From the NCBI GenBank assembly GCA_019828595.1, contig JAHQRK010000013.1, forward strand, positions 775,501 to 839,500: a stretch of 64,000 nucleotides of DNA, given 5' to 3'. This stretch comes from Aphanomyces cochlioides (lineage: Eukaryota; Oomycota; Saprolegniomycetes; Saprolegniales; Verrucalvaceae). This document shows positions 22,603-33,785 of the stretch, one piece after another (the first letter of the stretch is position 1; every line of letters starts with the position of its first letter). The notes beneath the pieces are model-generated. The model was not told the origin of the DNA. It ran no database searches and was given only the letters and a program-made list of their open reading frames with translations. The position numbers were made by a program, and so were the translations under genes.

Positions 22603-23493
22603 TTAGAGGATGCATAACGCACAATGGTCACTTCGCACCTTCACGCCAGCAGTTGAGGTTCTTGGTCGGGCGAACAAGTTCCACGCAGTCAACAGATCGA
22701 CGCTGGGCAACTCATTTTGATCGACATTGCTTGGCGCAGCTGTAGATGGAGCAATAATTGTAGAAGGTGTTAGCATTGATGACAAGGCTTTATGAATAGA
22801 CTTTTCCAGTACATCTCGAGTGATTGATCCAGATGCAACAAAATATTCTTCCACAATTTGTTTCACACCATCCAAGATCGTTTGAGGAAGTGATTCAATT
22901 GATATCCGGTTTAGATTCAATAGCTTATAGAGCTTGACGTGAGGAGGGATACCAGTTGGAAGCAAGCAAGGCGACTCATCCCCAGATATTATCATTGCTT
23001 TTAAACACTCCATAGTATTTTGTTCACGGAAAATCATGGTAAAACGTAGAGGATGTTGACGAGGCAAGATTTGAATCAAATAATTGGCATGGAAGACCAG
23101 AGAAGCAAGCAACAATTCCAAGACTGGCACCATGTGATCAATGTTGCACAAGTTTGGGAACATAGAGGCAATACTATTAGAAACGAGAGGGTGCTTGGGA
23201 TGATTAAAATGTGGTGGTAGTGTTGCAAAGTCTGAGCTGTGAAGGGGCAATCCTGCGACCACACGACCAGTAAACTGGTCACCAGCAGACTCGTATCTAA
23301 AATACCTCTCTAATACATTTCCTATTGACCATCCACAACGAATGCACACACTTATCACGGAGGGGCCACCGGTTGAACCAGAGCAAGCAAACGTAGCCAC
23401 ACCTTTTCTGATGGAGTGACTTCCCAGTTCTCTCTTCCCACCACTAGAATCTCCATAACCTACGAGTTTGGCTAAGGCTTTTCCAAAACGATC
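22603..23493 (-). pseudogene. Crypton-type tyrosine recombinase, C-terminal part
   Basis: From an acceptor-like AG near 23494 the frame reads DRFGKALAKLV, GSHSIRKGVATF with the catalytic H-x-x-R, RCGWSIGNVLERYFRYES with the candidate nucleophile Tyr, then a long C-terminal extension rich in Leu and Pro ending at 22603. The same H-x-x-R and Tyr block occurs at 49380-49530 in another copy. Tyrosine recombinases of this kind drive excision and integration of Crypton DNA transposons. The N-terminal exon with the first catalytic Arg is missing or too decayed to see, so this is a partial gene. Confidence 0.7.
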
Positions 23494-24076
23494 CTATTGT
23501 GACTTGTTAAATAAAATATATAGAATTCTAAAAGTGCCTTTTGATTTGAGCCAGGAAAAAGAGCCCCACGCGAGATTTGGCAATTGCAGGACAAATACAA
23601 ACTCATAGCCACAAACAACCAAATTCGAGGATTTAGTGGATTCGCAAAACAATGTTTTGGATCCTTTGTTGTTGTTCCTATTTGTACTTTAGCCTTATAA
23701 ATAAAACATAGACACCTTCTTGCTGTGACTTTGTTTTGAAAAATGTAAAACCTATTGCATCATCTTCTCTAGAAATATGGTCGAATCTATCTCAACGTTA
23801 AGTCTAGATCCAGTAGCAAAATACCTCTTCTTTATAATACTTCTAATAATGCATATTCGTGAATATATTGAGTTTTGAAGTTATGAGTACCTCTAACTTT
23901 AAATGTCTTTATCAATTTATAAAGTTTTGGATGGTCGCAGGTTGCTGTCGCAGACTGTTAATAAACCGCACCTTGAACCTTGAACCTTATCCTTAATTGG
24001 ACTCTCCAGTACAGTGTAATTTATCGACGAACATTATTATGACTTCTCTGGATGATGTGCACCATTTACTAAAGTA

Positions 24077-25586
24077 CTACTCTGTTCCCCAATGATTGTC
24101 AGCAACACCATAAAACCGACTAGACTGATCTGATTGGTAGAAAAGCTAGTGGATCGTGTTCGTCTCATCGAGACGAGTCTTGACGTATTTTTTTGTTAAT
24201 TATATTTTCGTATTGAAGAAGTTATCGTCATGTCAAGGGGGAAGCCAAATTTGACCGATGATCAGCGCACGGCACTGTTTATAGAGGTCGCAAAACGAAG
24301 CAATAATGGAAGTGTTTCGCGTGAAATTATGGATGAAGTTTGCTCACTGTTCTCGGTCACTGCACGCACCGGATGGCGGATTTGGAGAAGAGGCAATGAA
24401 AGCCATTCCGTTCACGAGCCTGCCAACGTCCGAGCAAGAATCAAGGGCCGTAGCGGCCGGAAGAAGACATACGATCCGGTTGAAATTGAGGAGCTCGTGA
24501 AGTCCACCGCACTGCACATGCGACAAACATATCGGTCGCTCGCAAAAGAAACAGGTCTGTCCATGCACTTGCTGTGATCATACGTTCAACAAAAGTGGAT
24601 GACCCGACGTTCCAACTTGGCAAGGCCAGCTTTGACAGAACAGCAAAAGCTTTCCCGCTTCGAGTTTTGCAAGTCCTTTGTCGACGTGAACAATGAGTCT
24701 TTCGACGTTGTTCACGTCGACGAAAAGTGGTTTTTTATTACGAGAATTCGCCGCAAATTTATCCTTTGGCATGACGAAGAGTTGGTGCCCCACCATATCC
24801 AAAACAAATCACATATCACCAAGGTGATGTTCTTGGTTGCCGTCGCGAGGCCAAGACAACATTGGAATGGCAAACTTGGTTGCTGGCCATTCGTTACCAA
24901 GATCCCAGCACAACGAACAAGCAAAAATCGAAAAGCTGGTGATTTGGTTTGGACTCCTCTCAACGTTGACGGTGCCCGATATCGTCAATTTGTTTTTGAA
25001 TTTTTACTACCTGCAATTAAGAGCAAGTGGGTTTGGCCAACCGCTGAATGTCGTGGAAGAATTTTTGTCCAGCACGACAACGCTCCCGCTCATGTGACCC
25101 TCCGCCAAGATGAAATCTCGGCTGCATGTCAATGCGACGGTTGGGATATTCAAATGCGTTTCCAGCCGCCAAAATCACCAAATCTCAATGTTTTGGATCT
25201 TGGTTTTTTCAACGCGATACAATCATTGCAGCAAAGCATGGAATGTCAATCAATCGAAGATCTAGTTGGGGCTGTGGAGGCCTCGTATGAGGCTCTCGAT
25301 CGGGTGACGTTGGAAAAGACATTTGGAACACTTCATCGTGTCATGAAGGCTGTTATAGAATTTTAAGGTGACAATCGCTTCAAAATTCCAAGAAGCAAGA
25401 AGACTGATGATGAAGCTCTTGCCTTGGATCTTTTAGATATGCGCATCGAGGAGGAGGAAAGAATGAACTCGCTAGCGAGTCTCTTTGGCAATGTCAGCTT
25501 CGAATAACTTTTTAATTACTGATTCAATATACTTGGTTTAAATATTTAGACGAATCTTGGCTGACAATCATTGAGAAACAGAGTAG
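24077..25586. mobile_element. Mariner-like element (DD39D), 1,510 bp
   Basis: 27-bp terminal inverted repeats (starting CTACTCTGTT, two mismatches) lie at 24077-24103 and 25560-25586, and TA flanks each end. It inserted in the downstream flank of transporter copy 2, just past the region shared with 52020-52100. It is a full-length copy with intact ends. Confidence 0.92.
24230..25507 (+). pseudogene. Mariner-like transposase, DD39D, two stops
   Basis: The ATG at 24230 opens an N-terminal helix-turn-helix region. The catalytic triad is visible: VVHVDEKWF, QHDNAPAH, and KSPNLNVLDLGFF. There are 39 residues between the second and third Asp, the spacing known from plant-type mariners rather than the animal DD34D type. 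The frame is single but broken by TGA at 24575-24577 (probably a Trp codon) and TAA at 25364-25366. The C-terminus then runs on to TAA at 25505-25507. The transposase makes cut-and-paste moves into TA sites. This copy cannot make an active enzyme. Confidence 0.9.
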
Positions 25587-25594
25587 TATATGCT

Positions 25595-26410
25595 AAGTAC
25601 TCTGGAGGTCGTACCCTCTCCTGACGTAGTGTGTCGGAGTAAAAGGAGTGATAACACTAACACGACATGTCGTGGTAACATGAGTGGTAAGGTTTTCAAG
25701 CTTCAGCTTCGTCGTTAGGTTTTCAGTTCATAGGGACACCAACGAGTTCAAAAATAGAGCTGCACACGACCCTTTCACAGTGGCAATTCAGATCAAACAA
25801 ATTCTTACCAGTCGAATATTGACACCAACTCTGAGTGGCATGATGAGCAATCGAGCGATGTGGCAGAGATGCAAAGAATCAATAGCCTGTTGAATGCTCC
25901 TGACAACGGCGACGAGAAGAGCATTGGACTACCAGACCACCTAACGTTAGTTTTCGCCACCTATTTTCAAAAAATTGGAGTTGTCTGGCGAATTGGCAAT
26001 CGATTTTAGAATCGACTAGCCAATCAAAATGCACTTTTTTCTAATTTTCAGCCAATTATATGCCTTTAATTTTGCCCTCACTTGTGCCTTAACGTCGACA
26101 GACAATCGCAACAACAACGGTTAAGAGCAATTCTTTAGATGACATTAGTAAAAGATACATTTAAAGAGAAATAGATATTCAAAATCGATTGGGCAAATCG
26201 ACTGGAGAATCCAAATTTGAGCGAAATTGACAATACATTTGACGGTATCCAGCAAACAGTGATATCGATGCTCTCGAGTTGTTTGAAGCTTCATTGCTCA
26301 TGATTGTATGATAACCAATACGATGCTTCAAATTCAATGACAGCACTTATTACGACGGAGTTCTCCGTCGGTAGTATTGACGTAGAAGGTCTATTTTCTT
26401 CACCCTAGAA
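25595..26410. other. Extra segment absent from the related locus
   Basis: No gene recognised. Comparison with the inverted homologous flank (about 52000-52030) shows this ~0.8-kb segment is missing there. It is bordered by ATATGCT (25588-25594 and 26410-26416), so it may be an insertion with a 7-8 bp target duplication. No clear inverted ends. Confidence 0.4.
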
Positions 26411-26550
26411 TATGCTGTGCTTGGTTGGCGCCGCGCGGCAACCGCACAGATGTTACCCATCCACACCGGCCTGTATGCTCTACGTCTCTGGCCCGTGGAC
26501 ACCTCACATAACTCATAAAATACTACAGTAGCTGATAGTACTATGGTAAT
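26411..26550. repeat. Repeat shared with 51870-52010 (inverted)
   Basis: The stretch containing CACCGGCCTGTATGCTCTACG and ACAGTAGCTGATAGTACTATGG-like sequence recurs inverted at 51870-52010. It is the outermost block of the duplicated transporter flanks. Confidence 0.7.
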
Positions 26551-26690
26551 TGGTAAATACTACGTACTGCGAGTTAAAAGCAACCCAGCCCCTCGTGATT
26601 ACCCACCCTTATAAAATACCTTTCTACATTGACCACCCACAGACCACTGGGTATGGGCAACCGTGAGTGGGCATGGGAACTCAGGGAAGG

Positions 26691-26932
26691 TGTAACAGTG
26701 CCATGTCTGGCAGGTACATAAGATGAGGGCGCGGTCTGCGCATTGACCTGGCGCCCTGCAGTAGCGGTTCCCCGCGCTCTGGGAGGCCACAGATGTTGAA
26801 GCTCCTAGCGAGGCTGTGCGAAAGCCAACGAGAAACAAGATAGGAACAAGCCTTAGGTTGCTTTAACTTTAATTCACTCTTACACTTCAGTCGCAGTTCA
26901 CATGCGCCTGATATCCTCTGCGCCCAGTTACA
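26691..26932 (+). repeat. 5' LTR of gypsy element
   Basis: TG...CA-bounded, 242 bp. Differs from the 3' LTR by point changes and lacks the ~21-bp segment present there. It should hold the element promoter. Confidence 0.9.
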
Positions 26933-26961
26933 CCTGGTAGCACTCTAGTTCGTCCAGGACC

Positions 26962-28101
26962 ATGGACGCTGCGCCCGCGACGCCGACAATCGACGTTTCC
27001 CACTTCTCACCCGAACAGCAAGCTACTCTGACCGAGCTGCTTTGCTTGATCCCCGAGAACATCGTTCGGGGATTGTTCAGTGGGGTGAACCCTCAAGATC
27101 AGATCATGGTCATTGAGAGCTTCCGCCTGCATGGCGAAGCAACCGCGCAGTCAGCGGCTCATGCCGCTGCCCAACGCACTCAAGAAGAGGCGGCGTTGCT
27201 CTACGAAGCAGACCTGTTGAAGGCCACGGCAAAGATCGCCAGCCTTGAAGAGTCCAACAGGGACCTGGCTGACCAAGCCAGACGATCCGAAAACCCCTCA
27301 CCGGGAATTGACGACATCTTCATCAACTCCAGAGTGTCGCGTGACCGAGCTCTGAAGCTCGAAGTGTCAAAATATGGCGGTGCCGCGGACGAGCACCTGT
27401 TCCGCTGGGTTTCCGAAGTGAAACTCGCCCTTCGCGCCCAGCTAGTAACGAACGAGACTTTATGCGTTGCTTTCGCGCTATCCAACTTGCAAGGACGAGC
27501 CCGAGATTGGGCCTACAACCTTCACATGTTGGACGACGAGGCTTTCCCCACGTTCGAATCCTTGGTTGAACAACTCAAGGAGCAGTACGTTCACTCGAAC
27601 GTCGAAATGCGCTATCGCGCAAAGTTCAACCAAGCCAAACAAGGCAAGGGGACTATTCAGGAATTTGTGAACGAACTTCGTTCCATCCTCGGGTCCTTCG
27701 AGAACTCCTACAAGATCGACGAGATCGGTCGAGTCTCGGTCTTTATGTACGGCCTGAATCAAGGCCCAGCTCGTGACGAGCTTTTCCGTTTGCAGCCTCA
27801 GAGGTTCAATGAGGCAATCAGCATCGCGCTGAACACGGAACATTCGCGCGGCTTGGCGCGCTCTTCCGGCGGATCCCCCGATGTCTCAGCAGACATGGAG
27901 ATCTCGCGAATGGAAGCGGCCTCTGGTGAAGAGCGCCGCTGTTTCAATTGTGGCCAGACTGGTCACTTCGCAAGAACATGCCCTCAGCCTTCACAGGCGA
28001 GGAAGAACCCGAATTACTCCCCACACCGCTCGCGCGGTGGCGCCTATTGTGGGCGTGGGCGTGGCTACGGCCATCGCCATGGGAAAGAGAACTCCCAGTA
28101 G
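26962..28101 (+). CDS. gag: Gypsy Gag polyprotein
   Basis: The intact 379-residue frame starts at ATG 26962, 30 nt after the LTR. Residues ~75-115 form a charged helical region. The central part (about 130-290) is a retrotransposon Gag domain, with LEVSKYGG, LQGRARDWA and KQGKGTIQEFVNELR. A CCHC zinc knuckle CFNCGQTGHFARTC lies near residue 330, followed by an Arg/Gly-rich RNA-binding tail. Gag forms the cytoplasmic particle that packages the element RNA. Its end overlaps the pol frame (-1), which suggests ribosomal frameshifting, but I could not identify a canonical slippery site. Confidence 0.9.
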   Translation: MDAAPATPTIDVSHFSPEQQATLTELLCLIPENIVRGLFSGVNPQDQIMVIESFRLHGEATAQSAAHAAAQRTQEEAALLYEADLLKATAKIASLEESNRDLADQARRSENPSPGIDDIFINSRVSRDRALKLEVSKYGGAADEHLFRWVSEVKLALRAQLVTNETLCVAFALSNLQGRARDWAYNLHMLDDEAFPTFESLVEQLKEQYVHSNVEMRYRAKFNQAKQGKGTIQEFVNELRSILGSFENSYKIDEIGRVSVFMYGLNQGPARDELFRLQPQRFNEAISIALNTEHSRGLARSSGGSPDVSADMEISRMEAASGEERRCFNCGQTGHFARTCPQPSQARKNPNYSPHRSRGGAYCGRGRGYGHRHGKENSQ

Positions 28102-31100
28102 GCGCGGGGCGACCTACTGGGACAACTCTAGGCTCTGATGAAGTGCGTTCCGGCATACCGCCTGTTCGTCAGAACCTAGCCTCTGACACATTACTGTGTC
28201 AACTGGGACAGCATACTACCATGCTGCATGTAGAGATGCCCGTGGAGGGCTTCAACCGAGTCTTAATCGACTGTGGAGCGTCGAAGAATTTTGCCCGTCG
28301 ACAGATGCTCGAAGAGAATGCGAGCCTCTATGCCGAGGTCGACAGCGGCACGTCTCTAACTGAGACTGTGCGCGTCAAGTTGGGTGATGGGTCGGTAGTG
28401 ACCGCACCCAAGAGATCAGTGCGCCTGTTAACACAGGTTGGCACGTTCAGTAGTCTGGAAGACTACTTCGTTATAGACCTAAATGAGCGCTGGGACCTCG
28501 TCCTAGGCATGAGCTGGTTAGAGAAACACCAGCCCTGCATAAACTGGCGGGCCAAGACCATCCATGAGGTCGGCCCCGACTTTCTCAAAAGCCATATGGG
28601 CATGGAGAGTAATGAGCCCATCCCCTCGCCAGCTGGCGATGAGCAGTTAGCTACGCTGCGTCAGCTCCCGGCTACGGGAAAGTCGACACGCCAGGGCGGT
28701 CCAATGTCTTCCAAGGAAGATATCGGCCGTCAGGCATTCAACAACACTTGGGCAAACACCCGACGGACTGGGTTGCCTGTGTACAAGAGTAATGCCCAAC
28801 GGACCGGGCTTAAAGTCTCCTTCGCGAGTGCACCGACGGACCGAGTGCACGGAGACGTGATTGTTGAAGAGGATGCGTTGGAGCGCAGTCCTATGCCGAC
28901 GCTGCCCTTGTCTGGGCGCGTCTTTGTTGAAGATGTCATTTTGTCGCATTGCGACTTGACTGAGCTGCCGAAGACAGCTGAAGAAATATGCAAGCTCGAA
29001 GAGATGAGCTTTGCCGAGTTTAGAAGTGCTCTGCGCTCCCAGCGCATCACCAGTATCGCAGTGATACAGAGTGTCGATGAGATTGACCTCTATACGACGT
29101 CCGCGGAGGATTCGGACGTAGCTGGCGAGACACCGCCAGCATACTCTCGCGTATGGGATAGGCTCCGAACGAGCCCGTTTTACCCCCTCGTGAAGGAATA
29201 CGAGGATATCTTCCCGGAGGAAGTTCCCGCGAGACTGCCCAAGGACAAGGGCGTGCGTCATGAGATTGACTTGGCGCCAGAGACAAAGTGGTGTGTCACT
29301 CGACAGTGGCCACTACCACGTGAGCAAGTCGAGTTCATCGACTCATTCTTCTCTGCACGTAAGAAGGCGGGGCACGTACGGGAGAGTACGTCGCCACACT
29401 CGAGTCCGACCTTCTGCGTCAAGAAGCCTAGCGGCTCTTGGCGAATCGTTCATGCTTATAACAAGCTGAACGCAGCCACCATCCCGGCGCAAACGCATTC
29501 CCAGGAAAGATGTCATCATTGACAGCATGGGTGGCTCGACGATCTTTTCAACGATCGATCTGCGTGATGGATTCTATCAAATCCTCATGCGCGCATGTGA
29601 CATTCCCAAGACAGCTGTCTCGACGCCATCGGGCATGCTGTGGGAGTGGCTGGTGATGCCACAGGGGCTCGCCAATGCCCCAGCGACCTTCAACCGAATG
29701 GTCACGCAAAACTTGCGCCAGCTGCGCGACTTTGCGCCGTCGTACTTCGACGACATATACGTGCACAGCCGTGCAGACAAGAATCGCACCGACGTGCAAG
29801 TCCATTTTGGACACCTGCGGCAGATCTTTCAGACGCTGCGAGATGCAGGATTGTATGCCAACTTACAGAAGTGTATGTTCGGCGTTGAAGAAATACCCGT
29901 ACTCGGGGAGTACGTTGGTATCAATGGATGTCGGCCAGACCCGGCCAAAGTCACCACGATCACAACTTGGCCTGTCCCGGCCACTGTGACAGAGCTCCGC
30001 AGCTGGCTTGGTCTTGCGACCTACCTACACAAGTTTTCAAAGAACTTTGCCGACATCGCAACGCCGCTGACGCGGCTACTAATGAAAGATGTCCAGTGGG
30101 ACTGGACACAAGAATGTCAAGAGGCTTTTGACGGCATCAAAGACAGCCTCACGCAAGCGCCGATCCTGGCGTTGCCTGACTTCAATCGACCATTCTCGGT
30201 CCTCTGTGATGCATCTGTGCGAGCAATAGGTTGCTGCCTCATGCAAAAGGATGACGAGGGTCGTGACCGACCCGTCTCCTATCAGTCACGGCAGCTGCGC
30301 GCTGCTGAGCGCAACTATCCGGTCCATGACCTCGAATTACTGGCGATGAAATACGCCTTGGTCAAATTCCGCATCTACCTTCTCGGCTCGAAGCCGTTTA
30401 CGGTATACATGGATCACGCGTCCTTACGGACTGCTGTAAACTCGCCGCACATCTCTGACCGGATGGCCAGGTGGCTCGCGTTTTTCGCGGAATACAACAT
30501 GACTGTTGAGTACAAACCAGGTCGTACCAACGTCATTGCAGACGCGCTGTCGCGCCGTCCAGCGGAGGAGGAACCTCCCTGCCTGTCTGCCCTATCCGAA
30601 GTCCGTTCGGACTTGTTTGATCGCATTCGAGGAGCGTACAGCCTCGATCCTGCCCTTCGCCGGACGATTGACGCCATTACCGCTGGCAAATCGCTTTCCA
30701 CCAAGGTAGTCCAGATCGGACGTTTCATTTTCCACGACGATTTGTTGTGGTATTCAGTCACTCCGGGGGACGCCCCACGAGTGGCTGTGCCGTGCGACCC
30801 GACTCTCAGTGCGGAGATCATCCGCGAATTTCACGACACCCCGAGCGGCGGCCATTTTGGCCGTGAGAAGACATATCTGTCCGTCGCCCGTTCATTTTGG
30901 TGGCCTCGCCTGTATAAGGCGGTGGCACGTTTTGTCGCATCGTGTGGCGTATTTCAGGCCGTCAAGGCCGCCCCACACTCACAGGCTCCGCTACAGAGCC
31001 TCGACGTCCCACTGGAACTGTGGGAGTCCGTCAGCATGGACTTCATTTTTGGCTTGCCCAGTGACAAGTCGGGCAATACGGGTATCTTCACCCTTGTCGA

Positions 31101-31950
31101 TCGCGCATCCAAGTACCTGATCGCGCTGCCTGTTAAGGCATCCGTCACGGCGGAACAGTCAGCTCGCATTTTCTTTGACAACGTCTATTGTCATTTTGGA
31201 CTCCCGTCCAGTATCGTCTCGGATCGAGACCCTCGGTTTACGTCCCATTTTTGGCGAGCGCTGTTCGCGCTCTGCGGGACGACGTTAAACATGTCCAGCT
31301 CGGACCATCCAGAGTCTGATGGTCAGGCCGAACGCGCGAATCGCGTTCTCGAAGACATCCTTCGAAGTTATGCCTTGTCTAGGCCGAAAACATGGAGTTC
31401 CATGTTGCCAACAGCGTGTTTTGCCTACAACACGTCCGTTCATGCGTCAACGGGCTTTACGCCCTTCTACGCGGTGCATCTGAAGCACCCGCGACTCCCC
31501 TCGGACGTGGACCGTCCTGTTCTAAGTGTGGGAGGAATCTCCGATGATGTTCCGCTGCGGACAGCCGCTTCTGTCGAACATTTCGCGTCGTCGCGCGAAT
31601 CATTGTTACTGCGCCTACGCGAGAATATCGCCAGTGCTCAAGCGAAACAGGCCCGTCAGGCCAACAAACACAACCGAGGAAATACAAATGTGTATTCGGT
31701 TAACGACCTTGTCTACGTGCATCGGTCGGTCGTGAAAGGACCTAGCGGCCCTTCGAAGCTTCGCTGCCCTTGGCTGGGGCCATTCCCTATTCGAAACGTT
31801 ATTAGTCCAGTGGACTACGAGCTCGAACTGCCCGATGACTGGGACCTCCATCCCGTCATCTACACGGACAAGCTCAAGAGACACATACCTCAGGATGCGG
31901 TTACCCCTTCTTCAGTTCCTCAAACGGAACGTAGTCCTGTTGGATCTTCG
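27948..31950 (+). pseudogene. pol: Gypsy Pol polyprotein (PR-RT-RNaseH-IN), one frameshift
   Basis: The pol frame overlaps gag from 27948. The protease active site reads VLIDCGASKNF (Cys where Ser or Thr is usual). The reverse transcriptase begins near 29230. A short shift near 29495 breaks the frame, and the new frame (from 29527) continues with FSTIDLRDGFYQI, the YFDD catalytic box, RNase H (VLCDASVRAIG ... YMDHASLR) and integrase. Integrase keeps H-H, but the last Cys of the zinc finger is Phe (SCGVFQ). Its D-D-E triad is seen in MDFIFGLP, SDRDPRF and GQAERANR. The true C-terminus probably lies near 31950. The open frame continues to 32610 as a Ser/Arg/Pro-rich stretch that looks like the shadow of the antisense gene. 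Confidence 0.85.
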
Positions 31951-33175
31951 AGTAGAGCGCTTGAAGATGCGCGTCCACACGATCTCTTTCCTTCGCGAGA
32001 CGCTCAACAAGTAGCTCGAGCTCCGAGCTCTTCTTGTAAAAACACTCGCGGTGAACATCCATCGCGCGGGCCCAGTTCTTCAAGCCCTCGGCGGTCGCCG
32101 CGTGTTGCTCGCAGAGCTTCGACATCTTCTCGAAGCGCGATTGCAAGTCGCGACGCTTCTTGCGCTCAGTCTGGAGCTCATCTTGAAGGTCCTGAAGCCG
32201 ACCTTCAAACTCCTGTTCGGAGTGACCAAGTTGGCGGGTCAGCTCCGCAACTTTATCACGCAGCTGGTACAGATCTTCGTCCAGCGCATATCTCGGGCGG
32301 TCCCGACTCGGACTACGCCCCGCCTCTCGGCGCGAACGTTTCGCCTCAGGCTCGGTCGAGCGAGAGCGAGAACGAGGGGCGCGATGACGGCGCGCGGATT
32401 GTCGCGCAGCGCTTGGGCCAGCACGGCCGCGAGTATCGCCTCTCGGCGCAAAATTCGGAGGCGGCTCCTACGGACACATGGGTGAGAGAAGCGGACCTTG
32501 GTCCAGACTCACATAGACTACTCTCAGCTTTTGGTACGCGACAGCGATCGCTCCGACCGTCTCGGCAGCGAGGCGTACCTTCAAGCCATGGCGCTCACGC
32601 GCAAAATTAACAACACGCTCTTGGAACTTAGCGTAGTTCTGTGGCCACGTCGTGGCGTCGAGCGAAATACGCGCCAGCATTCGGTTGGCCCAGATGGCCA
32701 CGTACTCAAATTTAGTTTCGTCCCGCAAGGGAGAAACAGGAACAAACGCGCGCATGCCACCAAAGCGGCGCTGGTCTTGTCGGATCGAAGGCCATTCGGC
32801 CATATCGACGATTACGGGGTTGCAGGACTCCCACAAAGTCACTGCGAAGGCAACCCCCGCCGCAAAATCGCTTTTTGAATCGCCGCGAAGGCGAGAAGGC
32901 AATTGCACCAACAAATCTCGAAACTTGCCCGGATCGGGCGTGCCACTGCGAGAGGCTGCAAAGCCTGGCATTTGATCAAAGGTCAGGTCGCATCCTGTGT
33001 CGGATGCCTGACAACGCGCGTGGACACCACCGCCAAGTCGAGTTTGGCCCTCACTGATCCAAAGGTACTCAAGGTATTTGGGACGCCCCTGCGCCGGCGC
33101 TGCGCTTTGTTCGCGACTGCCCAGATTGGGCGAGGGCGGCGTGTACTCGTAATCGACCTCTTCGTCGGCGTACAT
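31901..33175 (-). pseudogene. Antisense gene inside gypsy element, one TAG
   Basis: On the strand opposite gag-pol an ATG at 33173-33175 (MYADEEVDYEYTPPSP) opens a frame running to 31901, about 424 codons. It is interrupted only by TAG at 32468-32470. The N-terminal ~235 residues look globular (KYLEYLWISEGQTR, DQMPGFAAS, YVAIWANRMLARISL). After the TAG come an Arg/Ser-rich basic segment resembling a nuclear signal (RSRSRSTEPEAKRSRRE) and a long coiled coil (LYQLRDKVAELTRQLG, KSSELELLVERLAKERDR). The heptad pattern argues that this strand, not the overlapping pol tail, is the real code. Family and function are unknown to me. Some plant gypsy lineages also carry antisense frames near the 3' LTR. 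Confidence 0.6.
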
Positions 33176-33326
33176 TTTTGAAAATGTTCCTGATTGGCTC
33201 AGCGAGAGCCAATGTGATAGTTGGAACACACAAGTCCCAGTTCAGACGGAACTGTGAATGGATTGCCCCCCAGTGAGGGAGGCATCTCTACAAAGCTTAC
33301 GGGCTTTCGCCCTAAGTGTGGGAGGA

Positions 33327-33589
33327 TGTAACCGTGCCATGTCTGGCAGGTAGATAAGATGAGGGCGCGGTCTGCGCATTGACCTGACGCCCTGCAGTAG
33401 CGGTTCCCCGCGCTCTGCTGTGTGAACGACTGGCCTTGGGAGGCCACAGAAGTTGAAGCTCCTAGCGAGGCTGTGCGATAGCCAATGAGAAACAAGATAG
33501 GAACAAGACTTAGGTTGCTTTAACTTTAATTCACTCTTACACTTCAGTCGCAGTTCTCACGCGCCTGATATCCTCTGCGCCCAGTTACA
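33327..33589 (+). repeat. 3' LTR of gypsy element
   Basis: 263 bp, preceded by a polypurine tract. The extra ~21 bp compared with the 5' LTR reads TGTGTGAACGACTGGCCTTG-like. Confidence 0.9.
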
Positions 33590-33785
33590 GAAGGACTGTG
33601 ACACCCTATAAGCTCTTAGGGATGAGGAAATGTAGTGAAAATGCCGTCCTCATCCCGAAGCTGTCCCTAAAGCGTTCGATCTTAGGGACGACAGCCCAAA
33701 ATAGAACAATATAATTGGATATGCCCTAAGCTATTACTCGTCATGATTGGCCAGTCCCTAAATCATTTTTGGGTTTGGTTTGTCG

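Larger units (their letters stand above)
21657..23985. mobile_element. Crypton-like insertion, 2.3 kb
   Basis: The insert is bounded by the 13-bp direct repeat CTTATCCTTAATT (21644-21656 and 23986-23998). The homologous flank near 52100 (inverted) has one diverged copy of this site and no insert, so both ends are fixed. Inside lie a tyrosine-recombinase C-terminal exon on the minus strand and, at the right end, a short CTTGAAC repeat. Cryptons integrate by recombination at short identical sites, which would leave such direct repeats. A retroposon with a long target duplication is the alternative. Confidence 0.6.
26691..33589 (+). mobile_element. Complete Ty3/gypsy retrotransposon
   Basis: LTRs are 26691-26932 (242 bp) and 33327-33589 (263 bp), both starting TGTAAC and ending GTTACA. 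The 3' LTR has about 21 extra bases near 33418-33439. A 5-bp target duplication GAAGG lies at 26686-26690 and 33590-33594. TGGTAGCACTC just after the 5' LTR resembles an initiator-Met tRNA primer site, and GTGTGGGAGGA before the 3' LTR is the polypurine tract. Order: gag, protease, reverse transcriptase, RNase H, integrase, plus an antisense frame before the 3' LTR. Confidence 0.93.

Noticed and set aside
31950..32610. Ser/Arg/Pro-rich C-terminal tail of gypsy Pol
   Set aside because: It is open only because it mirrors the antisense coiled-coil frame. It has no recognisable domain after the integrase C-terminal region.
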